64,000 nt of DNA from positions 1,116,001 through 1,180,000 of the forward strand of contig NZ_CP059571.1 of assembly GCF_014055025.1 (NCBI RefSeq), written 5' to 3'. The notes under the pieces were generated by a model. The model was not told the DNA's origin. It was given only the letters and a program-made list of their open reading frames with translations, and ran no database searches. Shown one piece after another: positions 53,822-62,647 of the stretch (positions within the stretch are counted from its first letter, which is position 1; each line of letters starts with the position of its first letter). The position numbers and the translations under genes were made by a program. This stretch comes from Neisseria bacilliformis (lineage in GTDB: Bacteria; Pseudomonadota; Gammaproteobacteria; Burkholderiales; Neisseriaceae).

Positions 53822-55207
53822 ATGTCCCAAGGCTTTGTAACGGCGGCATATATCGTTGCCGCCATCCTCTTCATCTTCTCGCTGGCAGGGCTTTCCAAGC
53901 AGGAAACCGCCAAGCAGGGCTGCTATGCCGGCATCGCCGGTATGGCTGTCGCCCTGTTTGTAACCGTGTTTGCCGAGCAGACGCAGGCCGTCGGCTGGAT
54001 CATCATCGCCATGCTGGCGGGCGGCGCAATCGGCATTTACAAGGCCAAAAAGGTGGAAATGACCGAAATGCCCGAGCTGATCGCCCTCTTGCACAGCTTC
54101 GTCGGCCTGGCCGCCGTGCTGGTGGGCTACAACAGCTACATCGAGCCGGGCAGCGTGCCGCACGATATGGAAACCATCCACCTGGTCGAAGTGTTCCTCG
54201 GCATCTTTATCGGCGCGGTTACCTTCACCGGCTCGCTGGTGGCCTTCGGCAAACTCAACGGCAAAATCAGCAGCGCGCCGCTGCAATTGCCGCACAAACA
54301 CAAATGGAACCTGGCCGCACTCTTGGTGTCGTTCGTCCTGCTGCTGGTGTTCGTGTCCGCAGGCGGCAGCGGCTTCGCCCTGCTGCTGATGACGGCAATC
54401 GCCTTCGCCTTCGGCTGGCATCTGGTCGCCTCCATCGGCGGCGCGGACATGCCGGTGGTTGTCTCCATGCTCAATTCCTACTCCGGCTGGGCGGCGGCGG
54501 CGGCGGGCTTTATGCTTTCCAATGATTTGCTGATCGTAACCGGCGCGCTGGTCGGCAGCAGCGGCGCGATTCTGTCCTACATCATGTGCAAGGCGATGAA
54601 CCGCTCCTTTGTTTCCGTGATTGCCGGCGGCTTCGGCACCGACGGCGCGGCCGCCGCTGCGGGCAGTGAGGAAGTGGGCGAATACCGCGAAGCCACGCCC
54701 GCGCAGGTGGCCGAAATGCTCAAAGAGGCCAAAAGCGTCATCATCACCCCGGGCTACGGCATGGCCGTGGCGCAGGCGCAGTATCCCGTGGCCGAAATCA
54801 CCGAGCTTCTGCGTAAAAACGGCACCGAAGTGCGCTTCGGCATCCACCCCGTCGCCGGCCGCCTGCCCGGCCACATGAACGTGCTCTTGGCCGAGGCGAA
54901 AGTGCCCTACGACATCGTGCTGGAAATGGACGAAATCAACGGCGATTTCCCCGAAACCGATGTGGTGCTGGTCATCGGCGCAAATGACACCGTCAACCCC
55001 GCCGCGCAAACCGACCCCAACAGTCCGATTGCCGGCATGCCCGTGCTGGAAGTGTGGAAAGCCAAAGAAGTCGTCATCTTCAAACGCTCGATGAACACCG
55101 GCTACGCAGGCGTGCAGAACCCGCTGTTTTTCAATGAAAACAGCGTAATGTGCTTCGGCGACGCGAAGAAAACGGTGGACGAGATTCTGGCCGACCTCAA
55201 AAAATAA
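53822..55207 (+). CDS. pntB: NAD(P) transhydrogenase beta subunit
   Basis: A 461-residue protein. The first 270 or so residues form about nine helices; the C-terminal NADP-binding domain starts at [20 protein letters not shown] and continues with [35 protein letters not shown] and [20 protein letters not shown], the hallmark loops of PntB. It should assemble with PntA from 50.2 kb although the genes are 2 kb apart, so it likely has its own promoter. Confidence 0.95.
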   Translation: MSQGFVTAAYIVAAILFIFSLAGLSKQETAKQGCYAGIAGMAVALFVTVFAEQTQAVGWIIIAMLAGGAIGIYKAKKVEMTEMPELIALLHSFVGLAAVLVGYNSYIEPGSVPHDMETIHLVEVFLGIFIGAVTFTGSLVAFGKLNGKISSAPLQLPHKHKWNLAALLVSFVLLLVFVSAGGSGFALLLMTAIAFAFGWHLVASIGGADMPVVVSMLNSYSGWAAAAAGFMLSNDLLIVTGALVGSSGAILSYIMCKAMNRSFVSVIAGGFGTDGAAAAAGSEEVGEYREATPAQVAEMLKEAKSVIITPGYGMAVAQAQYPVAEITELLRKNGTEVRFGIHPVAGRLPGHMNVLLAEAKVPYDIVLEMDEINGDFPETDVVLVIGANDTVNPAAQTDPNSPIAGMPVLEVWKAKEVVIFKRSMNTGYAGVQNPLFFNENSVMCFGDAKKTVDEILADLKK

Positions 55208-55284
55208 GGCCGTCTGAAAACAGGCGGGACGCATTGCGCCGTCCCGTCTTTTCCCGTTTTGCCGCAATCCGTTTCCAAACCGCC

Positions 55285-56007
55285 ATGCCCACCCTCCTCA
55301 TCGTCCGCCCGCCCGAACAGGCCGCCGCCGACCTGCGCATCTGTGCCGAAGCCGGCTGGCGCGGCGTGGCCGCCGCCCCGTTTGCCGTCGAGGCCGACCC
55401 CGCCGCGCTGGCCGCGCTGCCGCCGCGTTTTCAGACGGCCGACGCCGTGTTTTGGGTCAGCCCCTCCGCCGTGGCCGTGGCCGCGCCGCATCTGGATTTT
55501 TCAGACGGCCGCAAAGCGCAGATTACCGTGGGGCAGGGCAGCCGGCAGGCTTTGCAGACATATTGCCCGCACCCCGTTTTGTCGCCCGACACCGGCAGCG
55601 ACAGCGAAGCCGTGCTGCGCATGGCGGTGTGGGACAGCCTGCCGCGCGGGGCAAACGTCCTGATCGTGCGCGGGAAAGGCGGGCGCGGCTTTCTGGCCGA
55701 CAACCTGCGCCGGCGCGGCTTTGCCGTCGGGTTTGCCGAAGTGTATTTCAGACGGCCGCAAAGCATAAACTGGCAGGCCGTGGCCGAAGCCGAACCCGAC
55801 GCGGCATGGGTGGCCTCCGCCGAAGCGGTGCGCGGCCTCTTTACACAGGCCGGGCCGGCGTTTACGCAAATCCTGCAATCCTTGCTATACTTCACCAACC
55901 ATCAGCGCGTGGCCGATGCCTTATATGCGGCGGGCGCGAAACGGGCGGCCGTGGTCGGAAGACTGGCCGCCGACACTTTAAAACGTTACACGGAGCAAAG
56001 CCGATGA
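55285..56007 (+). CDS. hemD: Uroporphyrinogen-III synthase
   Basis: HemD closes hydroxymethylbilane to uroporphyrinogen III in heme synthesis. The 240-residue protein is poorly conserved, as usual, but has TADAVFWVSPSAVAVAAPHL, ITVGQGSRQAL, VLIVRGKGGRGFLADNLRRR and a C-terminal VVGRLAADTLKRY. Its place directly before hemX and hemY with ATGA overlap supports the call. Several uptake cores are translated in it (FQTADA, FSDGRK, FRRPQS). The start at 55285 excludes the overlap with pntB. Confidence 0.9.
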   Translation: MPTLLIVRPPEQAAADLRICAEAGWRGVAAAPFAVEADPAALAALPPRFQTADAVFWVSPSAVAVAAPHLDFSDGRKAQITVGQGSRQALQTYCPHPVLSPDTGSDSEAVLRMAVWDSLPRGANVLIVRGKGGRGFLADNLRRRGFAVGFAEVYFRRPQSINWQAVAEAEPDAAWVASAEAVRGLFTQAGPAFTQILQSLLYFTNHQRVADALYAAGAKRAAVVGRLAADTLKRYTEQSR

Positions 56008-57494
56008 GCGGACAAGAAACCGACAAAGCCGTAGAAAACGGCAACGAAGCCAGCGAAAACCCAACCCCCACCGTTTCAGACGGCCGAAACGCAAACAGGC
56101 CATCTGAAAACGCGTCCGCACCGCAGCAGGAAAACACGAAACCCGCCGCGCAGGAAGAACGCGAAACCGCCCAAACCCAAGCACCCGCACCCGTCATCAT
56201 CCAGCAGTCCGGCGGCAAAGGCTTGGCCGCCGGCGCGCTGGTGCTCGCGCTCCTCGCTTTGGGTACGGGCGGATTCCTGTTCGTGCAGGGGCAGAACGTG
56301 TTGAAAACGCAGGAAATGGCCTTCAACCAGAAAATCGATCAGGCCGCCGTGGGCGAGAGCGAAAACGCCAAAATCCTGCAAGAAACCGGCCGCCGCCAAA
56401 ACGAGCTGGCCGCCGCCCTGATGCAGCTTTCCGAAGGCCAGCGGGCGAATAAGGAACAAATCGACAACGCCGCCGCCGCCTACCGCGAACTGCTGCGCAG
56501 CCGCGCCGACTGGCTGGTGGACGAAACCGAAGCCACGCTCAACATGGCCTCGCAGCAGCTCCTGCTGTCGGGCAACGTCCCCGTGGCCGTTACCGTATTG
56601 GAAAACATCGAAGGCCGTCTGAACCGCTTCGAGCAGGCAGACCTGCTGCCCATCAAACAGGCGGTGAGCAGCGATTTGGCCGCCCTGAAAAACCGCCCCT
56701 ATCTCGACGTTACCGGCACCGCCCTGCGGCTGGACCGGCTGGAAACCGCCGTCTCCGGCATGCCGCTGGTGCTGGAAAGCACCTTGCAGCCGGGCGCGGA
56801 AGAAGCCGCCCCGCAGGACGACCCGAACGCCTCGTGGTGGCAGCGCACATGGAGCAAAACCCTGCACGGGCTGGGCGCGCTGGTGGAGGTGCGCAAACTC
56901 GATAACAGCGACGCCATGCTGCTTGCCCCCGAGCAGGCGTATTTCGTACGCGAAAACCTGCGCCTGCGCCTGATCGACGCCCGCACCGCCCTGATGCAGC
57001 ACAACGGCGAAGTGTACCTGAGCGACCTCAACGCCGCCGAAACCGCCGTGCGCCGCTATTTCGACACCAACTCGCCCGCCACGCAGGCATGGCTCAAAGA
57101 GTTGGCCGAACTCAAATCGCTGGACATGCGCCTGGTTTCCAACGACGCGCTCAAAGCCAGCCTCGCCGCCGTGCGCCAGTATCAGGACACCGTGCGCGGT
57201 ACGCAGGCCGTGCCGTTGCCCGAGGCCAAGCCCGCCGCCCCGGCCGAAAACGCGGCTTCCGCCTCCGCGCCCGCACCAGCCTCCGCGCCCGCAGTAAGGC
57301 CGTCTGAAAACGAAGCCTCCGCCCCCGCCGCGCAAACCGCGCCCGCCGCTGGGCAGGCCGCCTCCGCCCCCGCCAAAACACCCGAGCCGGAAAAAGCCAA
57401 AGCGGATGAAGCCAAAGCCAAACCCGCCGAAAACGCCAAACCCGCCGAACACAAAGCCTCCGAACCGGCCAAAGCGAAAGGCGGTGCGGCATGA
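56004..57494 (+). CDS. hemX: HemX-like membrane protein of the heme locus
   Basis: A 496-residue protein: a cytosolic N-terminal tail with translated uptake-like sequences (VSDGRNANRPSENA), one membrane helix (about 76-97, AAGALVLALLALGTGGFLFV), a periplasmic helical domain with NMASQQLLLSGNVPVAVTVL and WWQRTWSKTLHGLG, and an Ala/Pro/Lys-rich C-terminal tail of about 95 residues. HemX is often annotated as uroporphyrinogen-III methyltransferase, but it lacks methyltransferase motifs and a structural role is more likely. It overlaps both neighbours by 4 bp. Confidence 0.9.
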   Translation: MSGQETDKAVENGNEASENPTPTVSDGRNANRPSENASAPQQENTKPAAQEERETAQTQAPAPVIIQQSGGKGLAAGALVLALLALGTGGFLFVQGQNVLKTQEMAFNQKIDQAAVGESENAKILQETGRRQNELAAALMQLSEGQRANKEQIDNAAAAYRELLRSRADWLVDETEATLNMASQQLLLSGNVPVAVTVLENIEGRLNRFEQADLLPIKQAVSSDLAALKNRPYLDVTGTALRLDRLETAVSGMPLVLESTLQPGAEEAAPQDDPNASWWQRTWSKTLHGLGALVEVRKLDNSDAMLLAPEQAYFVRENLRLRLIDARTALMQHNGEVYLSDLNAAETAVRRYFDTNSPATQAWLKELAELKSLDMRLVSNDALKASLAAVRQYQDTVRGTQAVPLPEAKPAAPAENAASASAPAPASAPAVRPSENEASAPAAQTAPAAGQAASAPAKTPEPEKAKADEAKAKPAENAKPAEHKASEPAKAKGGAA

Positions 57495-58693
57495 AAGCAC
57501 TGCTTTGGATACTCATCCTGTTCGCCGCCGCCGTCGGCCTGTCCGTCGCCTCCACCATGTTCAGCGGCAACGTCTATTTCCAAATCGGCGCGACACTGGC
57601 GCGCGTGGATCTGAAACTGTTCGTGCCCGCGCTGATTCTGGCCGTCGTTCTGTTCTACATACTGGTGCAGTTTCTCGGCGGCCTCGCCGGCATCCCCGCC
57701 CGCCTGCAACGCTTCGGCACATCCCGCAGAGAGCGCAAAGCAGGCATCGGCCTCAACGCCGCCGGTCTGGCCTATTTTGAAGGCCGCTACCAAAAAGCCG
57801 AGCAGGAAGCGGCGAAAGTGTTGAAAAACAAAGAAGCGGGCGAAATCCGCGCCCTCGCCCTGATGATCGCCGCCCACGCCGCCGACCGCATGAACGATGC
57901 CGAACTGCGCGGCCGCTATCTCGAAGAAATCGCCGAACTGCCCGCCGACCGCCAGCTCTCACGCTACCTGATGCTGGCCGAAGACGCGCTCAACCGCTGC
58001 GACTACCCCGCCGCCGAAAGCAACCTTGCCGCCGCCGCCAAAATCAGCCCCCGTCTGACCCGCCTGCTGCGCCTGCAACTGCGTTACGCCTTCGACCACG
58101 GCGACGCCGAAGCCGTGCTCGCCCAAACCGCCGAACTGGAAAAACAGCACGCCGCCAACACCGGCGAAGCCGCGCAATACCGCGACTGGGCCTATCGTCG
58201 CCTGCTGGCCGGCGCAAGCGACGCCGACGGTCTCAAACGCGTGCTCAAACGCATCCCCGACCCCCTGAAATCCGGCAGCCTGTGCGCCGCCGTGGCCGAA
58301 AAATACGAAAACCTCGGCCTCTACCAGTCCGCCGCCGCCTGGGTGGAAAAATACTACCCGCAAAACGGCCAGCCCGCCCTGCTGCCGCCCTTCGTGCAAA
58401 GCGTGGCCTACCTTGCCGACAAAGAACAGCGTAAAGCCGTAGACGCCGCCGAAGGCTGGCTGCAAACCCGCCCCAAAGACGCCGACCTGCTGGTCAGCCT
58501 CGGCCTGCTGGCCTACGGCAAACAGCTTTGGGGCAAAGCGCAGGGCTACCTCGAAGCCGGCATCGCCGAACGCGACACCCCGCAGGCACGCCTCGCCCTG
58601 GCCAAAGTCTTCGACCAAACCGGCGACACCACCGGCGCGGAAAACCAGCGTTTGCAGGCTCTGGCTCTGGCGCAAAACGAAACAGACAGATAA
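57491..58693 (+). CDS. hemY: HemY-like TPR membrane protein
   Basis: A 400-residue protein with two N-terminal helices (about 3-24 and 41-65) followed by a helical TPR-type domain (AAGLAYFEGRYQKAEQEAAK, LGLLAYGKQLWGKAQGYLEA). This is the HemY family of gamma- and betaproteobacterial hemDXY operons, not the protoporphyrinogen oxidase also called HemY. Its exact role in heme synthesis is unknown. A DUS-pair terminator (58711-58755) follows. Confidence 0.92.
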   Translation: MKALLWILILFAAAVGLSVASTMFSGNVYFQIGATLARVDLKLFVPALILAVVLFYILVQFLGGLAGIPARLQRFGTSRRERKAGIGLNAAGLAYFEGRYQKAEQEAAKVLKNKEAGEIRALALMIAAHAADRMNDAELRGRYLEEIAELPADRQLSRYLMLAEDALNRCDYPAAESNLAAAAKISPRLTRLLRLQLRYAFDHGDAEAVLAQTAELEKQHAANTGEAAQYRDWAYRRLLAGASDADGLKRVLKRIPDPLKSGSLCAAVAEKYENLGLYQSAAAWVEKYYPQNGQPALLPPFVQSVAYLADKEQRKAVDAAEGWLQTRPKDADLLVSLGLLAYGKQLWGKAQGYLEAGIAERDTPQARLALAKVFDQTGDTTGAENQRLQALALAQNETDR

Positions 58694-58916
58694 ATAAAGC
58701 GGCAGCACGCAAAAGGCCGTCTGAAAAACCGCAAACGGTTTTTCAGACGGCCTCTGCCGTTACGTAGGGCGTGTCGCCCCGAGGCGACGCACGCGGTTTT
58801 TGGTGTGTGGCGGAAATATCGATGAGGCCGTCTGAAAACGCAGTTTTAGCGAAGCCCAAAAACCGAATCCGCTTTTCAGACGGCCTGTTTCCCATCCAAC
58901 CCATGCCGAATCCAAG

Positions 58917-59023
58917 GTAGGGTGTGTCGCCCCGAGGCGACGCACGCGCTCCCTACCGCTTCAACAAATGCGCGCTTTTCCAAAAAGCCCAAACCGCGTG
59001 CGTGGCTGCGCCACACCCCCTAC
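58917..59023. repeat. Composite GTAGGGTGTGT element, copy 5 (107 bp, opposite orientation)
   Basis: Here the B half (GTGTCGCCCCGAGGCGACGC) comes first and the A half (GCGTGCGTGGCTGCGCCACA) last, so it is inverted relative to copies 1-4. Confidence 0.75.
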
Positions 59024-59251
59024 CTTAGCGGCATAGGCCGAAAAGCCTAGTTTCCAGATTTTCAGACGGCCTTTGAATGGCAGGAAACGCGTGTGCTGCC
59101 TTTGGGTGGAAAGCCGTCTGCGCGGATGCGTTTCCCGTGTGTCTGCCATAAACCGTCAATAGGGGCATAAAAGACCGTCTGAAAACCCAAACACGGTTTT
59201 TTCAGACGGCCTTTTCCTTTGGCGGGGCAGTTTGTGCCGCCTTATCCTTTT

Positions 59252-59280
59252 TTGACAAAGCCTGACGCTTGCCCTAATAT
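59252..59280 (+). promoter_or_regulatory. gltS promoter
   Basis: A consensus TTGACA and TAATAT at exactly 17-bp spacing, 48 bp upstream of the start codon. One of the clearest sigma-70-type promoters in the window. Confidence 0.8.
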
Positions 59281-59327
59281 CGCGCCTTAACATTTTTTTT
59301 GCTTTGCACAAAGATTGGAGCTGTTTC

Positions 59328-60659
59328 ATGCAAAACACCGAATGGGTGTTCAATGGTTACTACACCCTGATTGCCGCCACCATCGTTCTGCTCATCGGCA
59401 GGCTGATGGTGAAAAAAATCAAATTCCTGCGCGATTTCAACATTCCCGAGCCTGTGTCCAGCGGCCTGCTGGCCGCGCTGGTGCTGACCGTTCTGCATGC
59501 TTTGTTCCAAGTGAGCTTCCAGTTCGACAAATCGCTGCAAACCGCCTTTATGCTGGTCTTTTTCACTTCCATCGGCCTGAGTGCCGATTTTTCCCGCCTC
59601 AAAGCGGGCGGCCTGCCGCTGATTGTGTTCACCATGGTTGTGGGCGCGTTTATCCTGGTGCAGAACTTTGTCGGCGTCGGTTTGGCGACGATGATGGGCA
59701 AAGACCCGCTGATCGGGCTGATTGCCGGTTCGATCACGCTCACCGGCGGCCACGGCACGGCCGGGGCGTGGGGCAGCATTTTTGAGAAAAACTACGGCTT
59801 TGTCGGTGCAACCGGCCTGGGCATGGCGGCGGCCACCTTCGGGCTGGTATTCGGCGGCCTGATCGGCGGCCCGGTCGCCCGCCGCCTCATCAATAAAATG
59901 GGGCGCAAGCCGCTGACCGAGGAGGAACAGGAAAAAATCAGCCTCAACATTGCCGACGACGATCCCGACAAAAGCACCGACGATATGTTCGAGCGTGCCG
60001 AGCAAACCCGCCTGATTACCGCCAATTCCGCCATCGAAACGCTGGCCATGTTCGCCGCCTGCCTGGCCGTGTCGGCCATTATGTACGACGTGTTCCGCCC
60101 GTATATGGTCGGCATCCTCACGCCGCTGGCCGAGGGTGCGGACGGCATGGCTGCCCGCGTCGCCACCCGCGTCGCGCTGGCGATTGTCGGCATGCCGCAG
60201 TTTGTGTGGGCACTGTTTGCCGGCGTGATTCTGCGCAACGTGCTGACGCTGGGCTTCAAAATGAATATGTTCGACCGCGCCGTGGACGTGTTCGGCAACG
60301 CCTCGCTGTCGCTGTTCCTCGCCATCGCCCTGTTGGACTTGAAACTGTGGCAGCTGGCCGACCTTGCCGGCCCGATGGCCGTCATCCTCGCCGTGCAAAC
60401 CGTGGTCATGATTCTCTATGCCACCTACGTTACCTATGTATTGATGGGGCGCGACTACGACGCCTCCGTGCTGGCGGCCGGACACTGCGGCTTCGGTCTC
60501 GGCGCGACGCCCACGGCAGTGGCCAACATGCAGTCCATCACCCAAAACTTCGGTCCCTCGCACAAAGCCTTCCTGATTGTGCCGATGGTGGGCGCGTTTT
60601 TCGTGGACATCATCAACGCCCTGATTCTCTCCGGCTTCGTCGATTTCCTGAAACAATAA
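59328..60659 (+). CDS. gltS: Sodium/glutamate symporter
   Basis: GltS imports glutamate with Na+. The 443-residue protein has about ten helices and the two re-entrant loop motifs, ITLTGGHGTAGAWG in the first half and GHCGFGLGATPTAVANMQ in the second. The ATG at 59328 has ATTGGAGC upstream and is preferred over an earlier in-frame TTG. A well-formed promoter and a terminator bound the gene, so it is monocistronic. Confidence 0.95.
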   Translation: MQNTEWVFNGYYTLIAATIVLLIGRLMVKKIKFLRDFNIPEPVSSGLLAALVLTVLHALFQVSFQFDKSLQTAFMLVFFTSIGLSADFSRLKAGGLPLIVFTMVVGAFILVQNFVGVGLATMMGKDPLIGLIAGSITLTGGHGTAGAWGSIFEKNYGFVGATGLGMAAATFGLVFGGLIGGPVARRLINKMGRKPLTEEEQEKISLNIADDDPDKSTDDMFERAEQTRLITANSAIETLAMFAACLAVSAIMYDVFRPYMVGILTPLAEGADGMAARVATRVALAIVGMPQFVWALFAGVILRNVLTLGFKMNMFDRAVDVFGNASLSLFLAIALLDLKLWQLADLAGPMAVILAVQTVVMILYATYVTYVLMGRDYDASVLAAGHCGFGLGATPTAVANMQSITQNFGPSHKAFLIVPMVGAFFVDIINALILSGFVDFLKQ

Positions 60660-60675
60660 ACAAACTGTAAACAGT

Positions 60676-60721
60676 GAGCAAAAGCACCTGCTGCGGCTTA
60701 ACCTGCACGGGTGCTTTTGCT
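60676..60721 (+). terminator. gltS terminator
   Basis: AGCAAAAGCACC pairs with GGTGCTTTTGCT around a 20-nt loop with inner pairing (CTGC/GCAG-like), 17 bp after the stop. Confidence 0.7.
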
Positions 60722-60804
60722 ATGATGGCGCGACTTTTCAGACGGCCTTCCTTGTTTGAGGCCGTCTGAAAAACCAACCCCGACACAGCCTGCAAAGGAT
60801 ACCC

Positions 60805-61845
60805 ATGACCGCCAACCGCCTTTCCGTCCTCACCGCCGCCGCCCTCGTCTGCCTGCTGGCCGCCTGCGGCAAAAAGGAAGACCCCAAACCGGCCGATCTG
60901 GCCTGCGCCGACCCCGCCGTTTTGCAAAACATCCGTGACAACCTGCAACAGGCCATAAAAGGGCAGGCCAGAACCTTTGCCGACAACGACATCCGCCATT
61001 TCGTCGATGCCGACAAAGTCATCGCCGCCGCCTCCGAACTCACCGTCTCCCTCAACAACCCGCAGCAGGACAACAGCGGCACACGCTCCTTCTGCCAGGC
61101 CGAACTGGCCGTCGCCGTACCGGCGGCCATCCTCCAAACCGCCCACACCAACGCCCCCCTCATCTACGGCGACAAAGCCCTCGACAAAGTCATCGCCGAA
61201 CGCATCCTCGGCAGCGGCCTCGCCTACAACAACGGCACTTTCGCCCAAACCCTGAAATACACCCCTGAAAAACAGGAAAACGGCAGTTTCGGCATCCAAT
61301 ACGCCGAAAACGGCCTCGACACCGCCGCCAACGCCCTGTCCGGCACCCTGCTGCCCTACGGCGTCAAAAGCCTGCTGCTCATCGACGGCAAAGCCGTTTC
61401 CATCGAAGACGCGCTGAAACAGGCGAAAAATGGCGGCAAAATCGAAATCATCGAAGAACCCGCCTCCGCGCCGGCCGAAAACGCCGCCTCGACTCCGGCG
61501 CAGAACACCCCGCCCGCACCCGACGCACCCGACATCCTGCCGCCGCCGCGCGAATCAGAACCGCCCAAACCCGCCGTGTCCGAAGCCGAACTCGACTCCG
61601 CCCGCAGCGACCAGCAAGCCTCCGAGCGCGAAATCAACGCCGTCTGGCGCGGCCTCAACCCCACCGTCCAACAAAGCCTGCAAGACGAACAGCGCGAATG
61701 GATAGGCCGCAAAAACACCGCCTGCCGCCGCGCCGCCGCCAAAGCGGACGACCCCGCCCGCGCCGAATACCTGCGCCTGCAATGCGACGCGCAGCAAACC
61801 CGCGAGCGCACCGGCTATCTGCGCGGATTCGGCGAGGCCGAGTAG
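60805..61845 (+). CDS. Lipoprotein with C-terminal LprI-type lysozyme-inhibitor domain
   Basis: The signal peptide MTANRLSVLTAAALVCLLAA leads to a lipobox (LLAAC) and a lipidated Cys near residue 21. Residues to about 215 are an uncharacterised domain with one Cys pair; a Pro/Ala-rich linker follows. Residues about 255-346 match the LprI/DUF1311 domain (INAVWRGLNPTVQQSLQDEQ, then EWIGRKNTACRRAA and RLQCDAQQTRERTGYLRGF) with two Cys likely bridged. Some members inhibit lysozyme. It is probably an outer-membrane lipoprotein. Confidence 0.86.
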   Translation: MTANRLSVLTAAALVCLLAACGKKEDPKPADLACADPAVLQNIRDNLQQAIKGQARTFADNDIRHFVDADKVIAAASELTVSLNNPQQDNSGTRSFCQAELAVAVPAAILQTAHTNAPLIYGDKALDKVIAERILGSGLAYNNGTFAQTLKYTPEKQENGSFGIQYAENGLDTAANALSGTLLPYGVKSLLLIDGKAVSIEDALKQAKNGGKIEIIEEPASAPAENAASTPAQNTPPAPDAPDILPPPRESEPPKPAVSEAELDSARSDQQASEREINAVWRGLNPTVQQSLQDEQREWIGRKNTACRRAAAKADDPARAEYLRLQCDAQQTRERTGYLRGFGEAE

Positions 61846-61865
61846 GCAGTTCGGTTGCAGCAGAC

Positions 61866-62052
61866 AACAAAAAACCGCTAATCCTTTGTCAGATTGGCGG
61901 TTTTTGTCATTCGGCATGTACAGGTCTGTTGGCATCCAACGTTTTGGCGGTTTTTACGTCCTAAAACGACATCTGCCGCGTTGAAAATACCCTCCGCCAC
62001 ACGGCAGGCAACAAAAACCGCTAAATCTTTGTCGGATTAGCGGTTTTTGTCA
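61866..62052. repeat. Direct repeat of an ACCGCTAATC hairpin
   Basis: AAAAACCGCTAATCCTTTGT then AGATTGGCGGTTTTTGTCATTC (61866-61912) recurs as AAAAACCGCTAAATCTTTGT then GGATTAGCGGTTTTTGTCATTC (about 62010-62056). Each is a terminator-like hairpin. The repeats lie about 143 bp apart around the truncated MITE-like element. Confidence 0.75.
61923..61990. mobile_element. Truncated relative of the 160-bp GGTCTGTTGACA element
   Basis: GGTCTGTTGGCATCCAACG, then GGCGGTTTTTACGTC and AAAACGACATCTGCCGCGTT. These parallel the right end of the element at 27176-27335 read in reverse, with scattered changes; the other half is missing. Confidence 0.65.
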
Positions 62053-62325
62053 TTCCTGCATACGCCGGAATAGTGGGTTTGGTGGAGGCGGGGTACTTCG
62101 TACTTTTTAATTAAATAATTGATTTAAATAATTTTAATTTTTATAAATCTGCAAATGTTACCCCAAAAGTTACCCTATAATCGCTTGGTAGGGGGTGTTT
62201 GCCGCTTCTGTGTGTGGCCGTCTGAAAATACGGTTTCAGGATGATGAAGCGGTTGGATGGGCAAAGGTGTTATTGTTAATTTAATGTTAAGATTGCAGGG
62301 TGTGAAATATATAAATTGCGCAAAA

Positions 62326-62374
62326 ATGGTTGTTATGGTTGTTATGGTTGTTATGGTTGTTATGGTTGTTATGG
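62326..62374. repeat. Five tandem 9-bp repeats (ATGGTTGTT)
   Basis: Five perfect units run from 62326 to 62370 with a partial sixth (ATGG). Related words TGGTTGTTATAGTTGTTATA follow at about 62418. They resemble iterons or repressor sites and sit next to a replication-type gene. Confidence 0.85.
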
Positions 62375-62574
62375 CTTTGTTTTTAATGTATAAATTTATA
62401 ACATCCTGAAAAAGCCTGGTTGTTATAGTTGTTATAATTTTGACTTTTTTGCTGGTATTTTTGAGATAAAAGTCTCATCTATGCTTTTGGTATTTATCAT
62501 TATGATATTACTAAATTAGGCTGTTTTCTTAACGTTAGTTTAACAAATGGTCTTTTGCGGGTTTGGCAAAAAAA

Positions 62575-62600
62575 AAACCGCCCTTTTCGGGGGCGGTTTA
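62575..62600 (-). terminator. Intrinsic terminator of the DUF927 gene
   Basis: On the minus strand AAACCGCCCCCGAAAAGGGC then GGTTT forms a hairpin followed by a run of T. It lies 48 bp beyond the stop codon. A DUS pair (62617-62660) lies in between and supplies the stop. Confidence 0.8.
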
Positions 62601-62647
62601 CGATAGTTGTGTTCTTTGAGGCCGTCTGAAACCTTGCAACGGGATTT

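Larger units (their letters stand above)
58694..59327. other. Repeat cluster before gltS
   Basis: No gene. Features in order: DUS-pair terminator (58711-58755), a B-type half element (58764-58800), a DUS pair with the GCAGTTTTAGCGAAGCCCAAAA module (58824-58886), a full composite element (58917-59023), a damaged DUS and an inverted one (59034-59073), a DUS pair (59172-59212), and the gltS promoter. Confidence 0.7.
61846..62647. other. Junction region: core genome to AT-rich accessory DNA
   Basis: About 800 bp without a convincing gene. It contains two near-identical hairpins (61866-61905, 62009-62052), a truncated copy of the 160-bp element (61923-61990), then AT-rich DNA from about 62090 with TATAAT at 62175-62180, a DUS core near 62217, the (ATGGTTGTT)5 tract, and the terminators of the DUF927 gene. 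The base composition shift suggests acquired DNA begins near 62.1 kb. Confidence 0.65.

Noticed and set aside
61866-62056. Attachment-site direct repeat of the mobile element
   Set aside because: Both copies are terminator-like hairpins only 143 bp apart, and no integrase or matching distal copy is in the window. It cannot be excluded without the sequence to the right.
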